Shown: positions 11,190 to 22,619 of the stretch, in pieces | Numbering within the stretch: position 1 is the first letter of the stretch | How the letters are laid out: every line of letters begins with the position of its first letter | NCBI GenBank assembly: GCA_033439265.1 | Contig: JAVTVX010000010.1 | Location: forward strand, 16,957,490 to 17,021,489 | Length of the DNA: 64,000 nucleotides | Origin: Dillenia suffruticosa | Taxonomy: Eukaryota > Streptophyta > Magnoliopsida > Dilleniales > Dilleniaceae | Direction: 5' to 3' | Position numbers and translations under genes: made by a program | Notes under the pieces: generated by a model | What the model was told of the DNA's origin: nothing | The model's input: only the letters and a program-made list of their open reading frames with translations | The model's database searches: none

Positions 11190-11440
11190 TGATTGAGAGA
11201 GAGAGAGTGAAGAGGTCCCTGAAGGCCAAGGTCACAGGAGAGAGAATAAAGACTTTGCCACGAGCAGGAGAGAGAGAATGAACAGAGAGAAGAGAGAAGA
11301 GAAAGAAAAGAGTAGAAGGGAGAGAAAAATGGAGAGAGAAAGAAGAGGCCAGTGCCCCGCACCGGAGAGGAGAGAGAAGAGATAGAAAAAGAGAACCAAA
11401 AAAAAAGAAAATTAAAGAAAAGGCGGTTGATGTTGAAGAG
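11190..11440 (+). repeat. Polypurine (GA-rich) tract
   Basis: About 250 bases in which the plus strand is largely A and G, with many GAGA and AGAAGAG runs. Short mixed-base interruptions occur, including TGCCCCGCACCGG near 11352. Confidence 0.7.
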
Positions 11441-12076
11441 CGGGAATGAAGATTTCACTGCTATTATGAGAAAAGGGGTTGAGGAGTTTATATCTTCGTT
11501 CAACAGTTTTTTGTTTGCACCAATTTTTTAAAACAGTTTTATTTTCCAGTTCAAACAAAAATTATAGTGCCAAGTCCATCCTTTTTCGGAACTTTGCCAA
11601 ATAACTATGTACAGGAGAGGACTGCAAAAATTATGGTCACCTAGCAAGTAAACAGGCAATAATCAAGTAACAGAATATCTTTATAAAGAACTGTCAACAG
11701 AGCTGAGAAAAGCCCAATATGTTGAATGAGCATTGCAATACGGTGAGGCAAAAGAAGGCAGTTCACTTAAAAAGGAAATCTTAGCATTGGGTTCAGTCAA
11801 CTCCTAACGTAAGGGCAGTCACATTTGTGGCACATAAATAAGAGATAGCAAGGTAGTAGTTTGCCAGATCACCACGTCCCATAACTTAGAAGAATAAGAC
11901 ATGCAATTCATGAACAGATGAACCCTGCTAGACAAACACCAGTTAAATTGTACTTGGGACTTGATCGTCTTCATCATGCCTACACCAATAATATATACAG
12001 AGAATCTGAAGTTTATATTCTAATGCATGTGATGGTGTATAATGTAAGTACACAGAAGCTACTGCACTATTAGCGC

Positions 12077-15034
12077 CTAAACCATCTCATCAGTAGCATC
12101 CACATTGCCCGCCCCACTTTCCTGCCATCCTGAGCTGACCTTGAATTTGCAAACTGGGCAGGTACCCTGTTGTCGCAACCATGGATCGATGCAGTTGGCA
12201 TGGAACTGAAAAAGAGAGAACACATTAGAGAAATTAAATCACATAATACCATTTCTCAATTATTTACAAGCCTTGATTGATAAGAATGAGATTGCATACT
12301 TGCTTATGCATCATTGGATCAGGAAGTAATACCAACCATTTTCTTTAAAGTGAGTATGCTTTTGTTTACAATAGCAATGAGAATGAGAAGAGGTACCTGA
12401 TGCAAACAAGGCAAGCTTCTGACTAGCTCTCCCCTGTTAACTTGCTCCAAGCAAATAGTACATGTCAATTCATCCTCCAAAGACTTCACATTGCCATTTG
12501 CCTTTGCAACATCTTGCTTTGCCTGCCCAACATATTAGAAGCACATAGTTATCCCAAGTGACCAACATGGCAAAAGTTTCTCCAGAACAAGCATAACAAT
12601 TCCGACCAACCAATGATGCTTCAATGCATCCACCCACACTCTGAGCTTCTCTTTGTATTGTAATTGCTAGCCCCCTCTAGTTTTGGTTTTAACCCAAAAT
12701 CCTAACAGTTTGATTTAGAGCGAAACATCTTGGTTATGGTTTGTGGTTTTCATAAACCTATATGGCAACATTCACAACCCCAACTCCTAGGTTTGACTAT
12801 AGTTGGACATATAGTGAAACCATGCTAAAGAGCTTCCGAAATTATTAAGACTATGGCGACAAGGCTCTTTGGTGGGAATATGGTTATAGACTAGCCCAAG
12901 GGTAATAACTATGGCTAATTTATGCCCGTAATGCCTAGAGGGAAGCAATGCAGATGAATCCCCTCCCCTATTCGGCCAAAAAAAAAGGGCAAGATATTAG
13001 TCCTGTTGTTCATTTAATGGTACCATATATCATCTATTGGCTGAAAATCTTTTCACATATCAATACTCTTGATTTGATATTATGTTTTCGACTTGGGCCA
13101 TAAGCCTTTCAGGACTTGAACACTGAGCCACACTTTAGGGTCCTTGGCTTGACCCACAGTCCAAAGTATTCAAAAGTACTGACCAAGATTTTGAACAAAG
13201 CTCAACATGAGAGCAATTTAATCAGGATGCACACATGTAGAACAGATTTTTGATCTTACTGTGGCAAATGGTACCATCTCCATGACTTTTAAGGGTTTCA
13301 TTTCACACAATCTGAAGCCCAAGCACACTCCGCTCATGAGATACACAAGCCTAGGACATTTACCTGGCAATGGGGACCCCCACCTACTCATTTTAATGTA
13401 ATTATACATAAACTTGAGCATGAAGCTGGGATTGGGTGGAATATCAATAGCTCCATTGAGCAACATGTAAGATATGGCCTGGATATTTCATCATATGCAT
13501 TTGTTAATGGACCATCAACAAAACACGATTGAGCCAGAAAACTATTATGAGGTTTTCCACTGTCAAGGCTGTTATGACCTGGCTCAAACACTCAACTGCC
13601 CTCATCCCCTCCTTCCAACTGCCAAATGAAAGCCATGTCTAAAGATGGGGATAAAAGAACCAAAAAGTCCTCACCAAGTAATTATTAAATCAGGGGCTCT
13701 CTCTTACTGTTTCCAATGCCAGTATGAAAGTTTTTTGTTGGGCAGTGAAATGGGAAGCAAAGAAGTTTACCTCCACTGGAGCTGATGAAGAAGAAGCCTT
13801 TTGCCATGATGACTCATCACTGCAGACATAACAAATATATTTACATGGTTTAACAAAATTTTCTAAATCTGAAATTTGGAATTACAGCAGCTTGATAGAA
13901 AGTTTGCTTAGAAATAAAAAAATAAAATAAAATAATATAAAAGGCTCTTGAGGAAAAACTAGCATCAATCATTTTTCATTCACCAAATCTTAAGGATTCT
14001 CAGAAAACTATATTCTACTAAAATAAAGAAAGGGTGGGTAAAGCCAAACCCTTGGGGGCCAGCTGCCTTGTATTTGTGAACAGGCAAGGCATTTATCTCG
14101 TCCTCACTCATTGAAGGAATGCTGGAAATATCGGAATCCAAGGCTCTCAAAGTTTCATAATCTGTATTAGAATGACAACTAAATTACCTTTTCCTCTATT
14201 TATAGGAGAAAGAATTGACTGGAACCATTATTGAATATATAATGGCAACATCCACCCATCTGTATTTCAGCAAAAAGTAGAATACCTAGGTCATCAAATT
14301 CACGGTCAAGAAGTGCAAGCTGAAGTCTAAGTCCTTGTAATCGTCCTCTTGTTGCCAAAGCTATGGATGGTGGCATATGCAAATGCAATTCAGTGTGGCC
14401 AAGCAATCCACTAGCTGCTGCAGCATGAGCTTGGGCCTGAGCCTGGAGCTGCTGACAAGTTGCATACATCCTAAGGGTTGTGGCCATCAAAAAGACAGCA
14501 AGAACAACCCATAGCTGCATGAACAAGATCATATTGTTCAAACTTCAGTCACTACAATATAGACACTCCATCATAGCCCAAAGTCCAGTTCCAGAGAGTT
14601 ACCAAAAAATTTGGTGAAATCTGGTGTGAGTTGAGAATCATGAAGAGCAAAAGAACTGCCAAAAGATACGTCTTTAAATTTAAGAATCATTAAAACTAAT
14701 AAATGACTAAGAAAGAATAAAGCTAAGCAGAACAATACCCACCAGTGACAAGAAAAGCCAATGAGTTGGAATTAACAGGACGAGTAGCTTGAACACGCTG
14801 ATGGGAAAGAGATACAAACCAACACCATGGAATGTGAGTATATATCATAGAAGGCCCATCACTCGTTCAGCAGTACAAGGTATTATTTATTTTGTCCCAA
14901 TCAATTCAGTAATATAAGTATGAAAACAAAATAAGAGATACAAGAAAAAAACCCACCAATGCCCGTCGTTCAGGGACAAGCCCTGGGAATCCACTTTCAA
15001 TATCTGCTCTAGTTCCTCGGAAAACAAAACTCAT
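12077..15034 (-). CDS. SDIR1: SDIR1-type RING-H2 E3 ubiquitin ligase
   Basis: Eight exons: 15034-14957, 14797-14743, 14655-14603, 14514-14286, 14161-14050, 13819-13771, 12522-12397 and 12205-12077. They give 276 residues; Arabidopsis SDIR1 has 273. The N-terminus reads [18 protein letters not shown] and two membrane spans follow at about residues 36-53 and 61-78. The middle carries [33 protein letters not shown] and EEINALP-like stretches typical of SDIR1. The RING-H2 finger is C213, C216, C231, H233, H236, C239, C250, C253, with [15 protein letters not shown] between. SDIR1 is an ER-membrane ligase that promotes abscisic acid, drought and salt responses, in Arabidopsis by ubiquitinating SDIRIP1. 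The orthologue call is strong. An upstream 5' UTR intron with donor GTAAGT at 16089-16084 is likely. Confidence 0.95.
12523..13770 (-). other. Large intron 6 of SDIR1
   Basis: An intron of about 1.25 kb between the 49-bp exon and the first RING exon. Short open frames inside it show no recognisable protein. It is several times longer than the other SDIR1 coding introns, so it may contain old insertion material, but no terminal repeats were recognised. Confidence 0.7.
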
Positions 15035-16013
15035 TGTTGCAAGGATCTCCAATAAGTCACCCCAAAAGAAGTACTAGATAAATATTCAAATGTAGCAAAA
15101 TAATGTTAGTTCTTTGATAGAAGTGAAAAACCAGTACAACTTAGAGATTGACAGAGTAAGACACAATGCAAAATACACAACTTGAATTCATTTTACACAA
15201 AATAATGGAAGAATGACGAGGCTAAAATGATAAACCAACAGTTAAGAGCCTAACGGACAAAACAATATTGTAAATCAAAGAGAAAAAACAATGGGTATTC
15301 CATCCAAAATTGGCAGATAGCCACTGACAGATGAAATTGTGGGGTTCTAATTCTAAATGAGTTTGGGTCTTCTATACACGGATCAATGCCAAATGCTCTG
15401 GAACTTGGTTATGTATATAAATTGTGATTTCTTAAAATGATCTTCAATTACAAATATAAGAAGTGAGAAAAGAGGCAAAGCCAAAGCGATCTTGCAAATT
15501 CATAGAATGGCCTTTCTCTATGTTAGCATTTTCTTTCCCTACCCATCTACTTACTCATAGATATTTCTTAGGATTTTCGCCAACAACCTCAATTTAAGCG
15601 AAACTATCAAAAAAATTGTTAGTTCCGACTAATATAATCAAGGGTCGATCCAAAATCAGCAACGAATTGAAAGTTTGAAAGATAAAATCTCGACAATCAT
15701 CGTCAATTCGTTCAAACTCTTTATTCCATCAGAACCCTAGATAGAAACCCTAATTTTAAGTCGATTCCAACCGGTGCCAAGAAGTAGATAATAATAATAC
15801 TAAACAATAAATCATTTTAAGGTAAAGACTCAAACCAAAAGGCCACATGGAAGAGATCGATCATGCATGCACAAGTTACAAATTATAATAATAAAAAAAA
15901 GCGATTTTAAACCGCAATTTCCAAATTTGAACCCAGAATTCCAAATCGTAAGAAATTCCAATGAAACGATCATTACCCATATAAAAGTGCAGCGAACAAC
16001 CCCTAATGTACAC

Positions 16014-16084
<71 letters not shown>

Positions 16085-16268
16085 CTTACACAGAGAAAGA
16101 GAGAGAGAGAGAGGAGAGGAAGAAGTGGATATGTATGTATCCGTTGTTAGTTGGGGTTGGGACTTGGGATTGTAGGAGTGAGCTGTTACGTTGGATTTAA
16201 TGGAGAGGAAGTGTCATGTCTGAAAGTGAATTTAAAATGGGTGCGTGAGGCCTCTCCCACCGAAGGGG
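15035..16268 (-). promoter_or_regulatory. SDIR1 5' region: probable 5' UTR intron, GA repeats, leader exon
   Basis: Upstream of the SDIR1 start codon the sequence is non-coding. A good donor, GTAAGT on the minus strand at 16089-16084, sits inside GA/CT repeats (16014-16084 and 16092-16119). This suggests a CT-rich leader exon around 16090-16200 joined to the coding exon through an intron of roughly 1 kb. The acceptor was not fixed; CTAG|TACTTC about 35 bases before the ATG is one candidate. Confidence 0.5.
16014..16119. repeat. GA/CT microsatellite cluster
   Basis: Interrupted GA runs with GATA and GAAA variants, broken by GACTTACACAGAG, which holds the likely splice donor of the SDIR1 leader. 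Confidence 0.9.
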
Positions 16269-16768
16269 GAGCTTTGTACCAAATTAACCTCAAAAATAAA
16301 AAATTTTTTAAAACAACACCTTTAAAAAAATATTTTTAAATCTAACACACTCATGTCGTGACTTGAAATCACGACATGGTACTGTACATGTCGTGACTTG
16401 AAGTCACGACATGACACTGTTCATTAAACAGTAAAATACTGTTCAAGTCACAACATTACTATTCATTGAACAGTAAAATACTGTTTATTGAACAGTATTT
16501 TACTGTTCAATGAACAGTGTCATGTCGTGACTTCAAGTCACGACATGTACAGTATCATGTCGTGACTTCAAGTCACGACATGAGACCATGATGAACAGTG
16601 CTATGTCGTGATTTGAAGTCGCGACATGGCACTGTTCAATGAACAGTAATGTCGTGACTTCAAGTCACGACATATGTGTGTTAGTTTTAGAAATATTTTT
16701 TGAAATGTGTTATTTTAATTTTTTTTTTTTATTTTTAAGGTTAATTTGGAATAAAGCTCCCGAAGGGG
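16260..16768. mobile_element. Foldback MITE with 9-bp target duplication (Mutator-like)
   Basis: The element runs 16269-16759 (491 bp) between perfect 9-bp direct repeats CCGAAGGGG (16260-16268 and 16760-16768). Its ends are inverted repeats: GAGCTTTGTACC then AAATTAACCTCAAAAATAA on the left pairs with the right end read in reverse, for more than 100 bases with few differences. The interior continues as nested palindromes. About six copies of a 27-bp palindrome built on CATGTCGTGACTT(G/C)AA occur at 16352, 16387, 16521, 16556, about 16602 and 16648. The centre is a perfect 17-bp stem, 16469-16485 with 16491-16507, with a 5-base loop. It has no coding capacity. A 9-bp duplication suggests a Mutator-type transposase; an 8-bp hAT-type reading is possible. 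Confidence 0.9.
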
Positions 16769-17242
16769 ACCGACGCTGTCCTCTTCCCTGACAACGCAAT
16801 AACTCATAACTGCAATAGCGAACCCCCAACCGCTCGCGGCGCATTTTTCACTTCTCTTCCGTTCCCTTTGCCCCCTCTTTCATGTACTTCCTATACGACA
16901 TCCCCGTGGCCCCATATCCTCCTTCCTGCTTATATTGCGGTCTCTTGATTGATGGGATCACCCAAGCCCAATATTTATGACTCAAAACTCCCTTTTTTTT
17001 TTTGTATTTCAAAACTCAAAACTCTGATAATTAAACACGAAAACATAACAATCATCTGTTTTTTTGTCAGAAAAAAAATATTAATCTCCATTAATATGTT
17101 ATTTGCTGGAACCCGAATCTAATGGATACATTAAATTGAGTAGGCATACCGGTCTAAAAGAATTATTTAGTTAAACTTGCAAGAACAAAAGACAATTTTA
17201 TAAGCCAACGGTATGGATACAAATTTTTGTTACTTGTAAATA

Positions 17243-17245
<3 letters not shown>

Positions 17246-17287
<42 letters not shown>
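17246..17287. repeat. (AT)n microsatellite
   Basis: About 21 AT units followed by a T run. Confidence 0.9.
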
Positions 17288-17290
<3 letters not shown>

Positions 17291-17980
17291 TTTTGGGCCC
17301 AGAGCTGAGTTAAGGTGAGTCAAGCATTTCAAATTATCTGTTTCTATGGGTCTTGCTGCGCGTCGGATTCAATTATAAATCTCAGCTAGGAATTTAACTG
17401 GTTTTATTTTTTTTTCCCATTTGTGGTATGAGTTACCTTAACTCTTTATCTGAATTGGTTACCAAAGAACATCAGTAGCCTAGAGCTGGTTTAATTAGAA
17501 GCTCCAGTCCCACAATGATCGGAACAGTTGATTCCACAATGACAAATAGACATGAATGTTAGGAATCCAAGAAAGGGAGCCAAAGTCATGTTTATAGACA
17601 TAAATTTGTGAGTTCTGAAACGGCCCCCAAATGCTCTACATGTTCCCCCACTGCCGTTTTAAGTTCACCACCATAACAAACACAGCATTAAAGCCAAAAC
17701 CCTCCTAGCAATCATCTGAAACTTCAAATAAGATCATAGGGGATGGATAGCTTACACAAACATTATACACTGTATCTCATGCTTCCGTCAATACATGGCT
17801 CAGAGATAACTTGGTGCAGAAACACAATTCCAACACTTATTATCATTTTTCTTGCTATTTCTTCACTATAATACAGGATGCTTACCCAGTATTATATAAG
17901 CTTTAAATTTCCTTCTACAAAATTGTTTCCAGCTACATTTACAAGGGGGAAGTCCAATTGCTTCCCTATCCCAATGACTT

Positions 17981-18060
17981 AGTTCAGTTCTCAACCTTCC
18001 AAAAAGGCATGATAATAGCAAGTCCAGTTCTCAACCTTTCAAAAAGGCATCAAAATAGGA
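17981..18060 (+). repeat. 40-bp tandem duplication
   Basis: Two adjacent units, 17981-18020 and 18021-18060, share AGTCCAGTTCTCAACCTT and AAAAAGGCAT with only a few differences. Confidence 0.85.
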
Positions 18061-18439
18061 GGCTCTACTGCCTGGTTCCAGTTAACTGATCCTGGAACAA
18101 TTTTGTCAAGAGCTTCCAAAAGAAACCACCTAAATGAAAGGGACAAAGATCAAGCATGATCAACTGAGGCTAAAAGTTGTTGCACAGAAACAGCAAGCTT
18201 ACCAATTTCTTACATCTTCAAATAGATTATTCACATAAATAGCAACTCCAAAACTGTTCATCCATAGTTGGAAGCATCTCTCTTTCCCTAGATGTTTTTC
18301 AATCATCTGTCATCATCTCAGTAAAAGACATTTTTTGGCTGTCTGCAGAAACAGACCATTCCTGAAAGAGAGAATCATTCAATGAGCACATATCTTCTAA
18401 CATATGGGGCAAGCAAAATTATACCATAAATGGGCCAAA

Positions 18440-18850
18440 CCTAAGTTTCACAGTGGCATTAATATTTTAAAAAGGTGGAAGATCCAATTAGAGCACTTCA
18501 AACGGTGTACCCTTTTATAGCAAGGATCAATAACCTCTGGGAGTTGTTCTATAATGGGCTGAAAGTGAGCATCAGTTACAGAATATGCAAGCATTGTAAT
18601 GTTAAATAACCTGTCTTGAAATATTTGAGCAACAAATGCAAGAGTTGAGATTTGGAGAGCCTTCCATGATGTCCTTTTAGGTATCTCTTCCAATCGAACT
18701 TCTCCGCATGCTCAAGAATCACTTCTGCCCTTTCCCAGGATCCTCGACTTCCAAGGTATTAGGTATACCATATTCGGGTGCAGGGCATTAGCAGGTAAGC
18801 ACAATGCCTCTCCACCCTGCAAGTGTGAATGCATCAAAGCAATATGAGGA
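18440..18850 (-). pseudogene. Frameshifted coding remnant, family not recognised
   Basis: On the minus strand, from an acceptor-like TTGCAG near 18817, three reading frames in succession look like protein. First comes EALCLPANALHPNMVYL, then LEHAEKFDWKRYL through LLHLLLKYFKTGYL and a stop, then TDAHFQPIIEQLPEVIDPC and KRVHRLKCSNW. The composition is protein-like but the frame changes at least twice within about 350 bases. I do not recognise the family. It could be one decayed multi-exon gene or a mixture of fragments. Confidence 0.4.
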
Positions 18851-19464
18851 AATTGATAATAAAACATTAAAAGTAAACAAAGAACAGAATAAGAATGCTG
18901 AGAATAAGATGACAGGCTGACATAGTTGTAGCTCCCAAGATATGAGTTAGCCTCATGTTGCTTTGTATAATAAGTAACTAGCAGCTTAGCACACATGTCA
19001 GCTTTAGATTACAATCTAACAAGGAACTGAACCACTTAATATGCATAATAAAATGGCCCAAATTTGCAACAATATGTTTTATCTCTCTGTTCTATGCGAA
19101 TGCCTTTGTGCTTTCTCATAATTGTTTTGCTTATCGAAGCTATTTGTTACATTCAAAAATTACCATGAATAGCTTAATGATTGTTCTGATAAGCAAAAAA
19201 ATATAATAAATAGTCTTGCATCAACCTTCAAAACTATTCATGGCCAATGTGGTGAATTAACATTTTCCTTTCCATGTTGCACCTGAGCAATCCAAAATGA
19301 CAAACTTAAAGATGAGAAATGAACATGATGCACTAAAAGCACATTAACATCAGCATGGATTAAAAGTAATAACCATTAAAAAAAATTAAAAAGTAGAAGA
19401 ACATAAAATGAACCCGGCAAGGATTAAAAAAGCCTTAATACAATCTAACATCAAACACCTACTA
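18851..19464. other. Non-coding spacer
   Basis: AT-rich sequence between the unrecognised remnant and the first GRAS pseudogene. I see nothing that can be supported in it. Confidence 0.5.
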
Positions 19465-20472
19465 TCAGCATGATTCAATTCCATGGGTACTTTTATGCCA
19501 CTTTCTTACAATTGAGGGCGAAGACTGTTCTGCCGTTCCACTCCTGCAACATCCGCTCAAGCTTGCAATTGCTTAGATGTTTCTTGCCTCTCAAACCCAT
19601 CAGAACTTTCACATGTAACAATGTTCACAACTTCCATTCCACAACCACCTCTTGCTGTGATCGTCCCAAGGTATGTTAAGAGTCAAGCATATCAAGGAAG
19701 GAGGAGAAGTGGAATACTGGTTCCTTAAACCGCATGAAAGTGCATTGCAGGCTCCAATCATCACTCCCTGGATGAAGAGGTTGAAATTGATCTTCTTGGA
19801 CCAATTTCAAAACAGCATCCCAAGGAATCATAGATATCATCACGTGTTTTTCGGCCTATAAGTACAACGTGCAACAACATATTCATCTTTCTCAATCACA
19901 GGATCCTCAAGTTGTATACTTTCATACTTTTGTGCTATTGGAATGAAGTCAAATGGGACCTTGAACCTTTTAGAGTAATTAGCAAATCCTTTCCCCATTT
20001 TTCTCAACTCTCTCAGCTTGTAGGAACCAGGTTGTGGAAGATCAATTTCTGTGATTTGAAGCATGGGAGGACCATCAGGTCTCAATGACAAACATTGAAT
20101 GAAACAAGGCTACTGATAACAAAATGCAATACCAAAATCAATAATGTGAACTTCTGTGGTATCAACAGAAACTTTCCCCATATACACATTTACGTAGTAA
20201 TTGCTCATTCTCTTACAAGGCAAATAAGATATATGCAGATGGTACACCTTCGGGATCTGAGCATCTTCAAGCATCTGAAGTTTTCTCCATCACCAGCTTT
20301 GTACACAATTACATTCCAGTCCCTATCAAGCGTGCCTCAAGCCCATCTGCAATGTAATAGGCCAGCCGCTAAGAGCCATCACCCGACAGAGAAGAGTGCA
20401 GTTTTATGTGCTTTAGCAATTCATTTGTAGTCCTAAATCATAGTTAGTTATAGCTTGAGACCCCAAATTCAC
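19465..20472 (-). pseudogene. GRAS (SCARECROW-like, SCL14/SCL30 group) pseudogene
   Basis: The minus strand reads through much of a GRAS domain with many stops and shifts. In order it shows TNELLKHIKLHSS-like leucine heptad I sequence, DGLEARLIGTG, a decayed VHIID-like HIIDFG region, then an open stretch RPDGPPMLQITEIDLPQPGS to FDFIPIAQKYESIQLED and DEYVVARCTYRPKN. The C-terminus follows with FHFSSFLDMLDS and ERMLQEWNGRTVFAL. GRAS proteins are transcriptional regulators; this copy cannot encode one. It lies head to head with a second GRAS remnant starting about 10 bases further on. Identity as GRAS is secure; the exact limits are approximate. Confidence 0.85.
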
Positions 20473-20477
20473 AACCT

Positions 20478-21345
20478 CCAATAGTATTCTTCTCCATCCG
20501 GTGTTGGCTCTCAAAGAGTGGCCCATTTCTTTGCAAATGGGCCGGAGGCATGCTTGGCAAAGACAGAGCTCAGAAATTGATTCGGTGAAAGCATACTATT
20601 TGTATATTTCTGATAGCCCTTTTGGTAGTTTGAGCAATAATTATGCAAATTGTTTTATTGGAAAGAAATTCAGTGGATGCCCCAAAGCTTCGTATAAATG
20701 ATGTTGATATTGAATTTAGTTATCGCTGCCTTATTTAATTCAGCATTGGTCATCCAAATCCAATGGCCCTCCCATGCTTCGAATCACTTGAATAGATCTT
20801 CCGCAACCTAGGTTTCATAAAATTGGCTACATACTGTCAAAGCCTGAAGGTCCTATTTGACTTCATTCCAATGGCACAAGGTATTAAATGTACAACTTGA
20901 GGATCTTGGATTGAAAAAAATGAATATGTTGTTGCGCATTGTACATTTAAGTTGAAAAATCAATTTGATAATGAGACAAAATTCTTAGATAGTCCTAAGG
21001 ATGCTTTCTTGATATGCTTGGCTCTATCATACCCTAGGATGAAGAGGACAAGAGGTCGACAAAGGAAGTATGTGGAGTAGAAGTCATGAACATTGTAGCA
21101 TGCAAAGGTTCATATAGGATTAATATGCCAAAAACATACAAGTAATGGCACACTGAGTAATCGAGAGTTGGTTTTGGGAAGGTGGCTTTGGATCAAAACC
21201 TGTTGAGGTTGGTGAGAAAAAAATGACAACAGAATTCCATAAATATATCACAGTTGAATAAGATAAAGAACAAAATTTGCAAGGTTGGAATGACAGAACA
21301 TCATGTGCCCTCTCCAGGTGGAAGCCTACATAAAAGTATGCATAT
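20478..21345 (+). pseudogene. Second GRAS pseudogene, inverted relative to the first
   Basis: The plus strand shows, across frames and stops, SSPSGVGSQRVAHFFANG, then EACLAKTELRN, then NGPPMLRIT-stop-IDLPQPRFH. LATYCQSLKVLFDFIPMAQ follows, then EKNEYVVAHCTFKLKNQ, SPKDAFLI and finally LQGWNDRTSCALSRWKP. This is the same SCL-type GRAS domain in the same order as the minus-strand remnant. The conserved central VHIID region appears deleted. The two copies differ substantially, so the duplication is not recent or both have decayed for long. Confidence 0.85.
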
Positions 21346-21842
21346 GCCGACAACAATTTTCTTTATGGAGATTAATGGAGGATAGTCGAGCATTGTTTGT
21401 CTTTTTTTTGTCAACGACCTCAACCTGCTTCCTCTAGATTGTACAATCAAATCAAGAAGAATGATGATAAGAGTGTGGATTGTTGTTCTGAATCAAAACA
21501 AGAATATCTGTTCTCTTGCTAGAAACCTGCATAAAAGAAGACTTATTATGCAGTTGCTTGAAAGCATATTATTTGTAGATGAAGCAGGTGACAAGGACGC
21601 CTTTCAATGACAAAGAAGGGACTAGAATGGCCGTGTATGTGAATTATTTGGGCCTTTTCTTTTTATCAACCTCCTGTGACTCTTTAAGGAAAACAGGCCG
21701 CCCACAGCAAACTACCACCAATTAAATCCCACATGAAAAGGAATCGATGCTACAAAGTTAATTCTGCATAAGCAATAACATAAGCTCCAAAAAGGGAACG
21801 TTTAAATTTCAAAGGGCAAAACTGTAGAAAACACATACTTGG
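21346..21842. other. Non-coding spacer
   Basis: Nothing supportable was seen between the second GRAS remnant and the ubiquitin-like fragment. Confidence 0.45.
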
Positions 21843-21969
21843 GGGAGATCATATTCTCTTGGCAATACTTTCAAGCCAAAGCCATGAGAGAAGGCCAACC
21901 CTCCAGGGAGCCTCAGAACCAGATGCAGAGTCGACTCTGTAATTAACAACAAATCAATCAACCCGACGA
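21843..21969 (-). pseudogene. Exon-like fragment with a ubiquitin C-terminus
   Basis: Between an acceptor-like TTACAG and a donor-like GTATGTG on the minus strand lies an open segment reading ESTLHLVLRLPGG and then LAFSHGFGLKVLPREY. The first part matches the end of ubiquitin, ESTLHLVLRLRGG, with one change (Arg to Pro before Gly-Gly). The rest of ubiquitin was not found upstream. The following residues are not ubiquitin. It may be a remnant of a ubiquitin or ubiquitin-fold gene, or an exon of an unrecognised gene. Confidence 0.4.
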
Positions 21970-22284
21970 CCACAAACGCATAGAAAACCAAATAAAACAA
22001 AATCAACAACATAAATCTTACTAGCCTTTCTGGATGAATCGGCGAAGATAAGTCGTCGCCGATCGGGTGAACTTCCTAATTTGCAAAAATCTCATCAATC
22101 AAATCTAAGCGACGCCAGAAAGCCAGCCCCACCCCTACCTAGGTCCTCCATTTTCGGAGGATTTGCCCCTTTATCCGATAAATATCCGCTTTAGCGAATA
22201 GCTTATCGGAATCAGGGAGCGTCTTAGCCCTGGAAAAAGGAGGAGCTTCGAAGAGATTTGAGAAACAGTTTCGCCCACCTTTAC

Positions 22285-22360
22285 TCTAATCCGAATATTA
22301 GTCCTTTTTTTTTCACTATCAGCCTAGTCCTAATATTAGTCCTTTTTTTTCACTCTCAGT
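22285..22360 (+). repeat. Short tandem duplication
   Basis: Two units of about 36-38 bases, each with AATATTAGTCC, a T run and TTTCACT(A/C)TCAG, lie end to end. Confidence 0.75.
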
Positions 22361-22619
22361 TCTTTCACTAACGGTTCTTGTATGGTTACCAACCAAGGGG
22401 GAAAACAAAAGGGGACTGACAAGCAGAGCAGCTGAGAGAGAAATATGAGGGGGGTCAATTGAGAGAGAGGAGAGAAATTGGGAAGGGCAGGGATCTTTTG
22501 AGGAAGCTTCAAGGAAGTTTAAACCGGAAAATCCACATACGTTGGATCCGGCCCGATGATCATGATTTTGGTTTGCATCATCGGACATTATCAGTTCGTG
22601 AATTTACACAACACAGAAG

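Larger units (their letters stand above)
10058..12076. other. Spacer with AT repeat and purine tract
   Basis: Upstream region of the ZIP gene and 3' flank of SDIR1. It holds an AT microsatellite at 10309-10337 and a long purine-rich tract at about 11190-11440. An open frame on the opposite strand of that tract is low-complexity Ser/Leu sequence and was not called. The last part before 12076 probably contains the SDIR1 3' untranslated region. Confidence 0.55.
16769..18400. other. Spacer with AT repeat and a tandem duplication
   Basis: Non-coding sequence upstream of the foldback element. It contains an AT microsatellite at 17246-17287 and a 40-bp tandem duplication at 17981-18060. No gene is supported. 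Confidence 0.55.

Noticed and set aside
11165-11503. 112-codon open frame on the minus strand
   Set aside because: It translates a polypurine tract into Ser/Leu/Phe-rich low-complexity sequence with no domain.
16352-16674. Regularly repeated 27-bp palindromes resembling a CRISPR array
   Set aside because: The units lie inside a larger inverted repeat with target duplication, the intervening sequences are themselves repeats, and the genome is a plant's. It is a foldback transposon.
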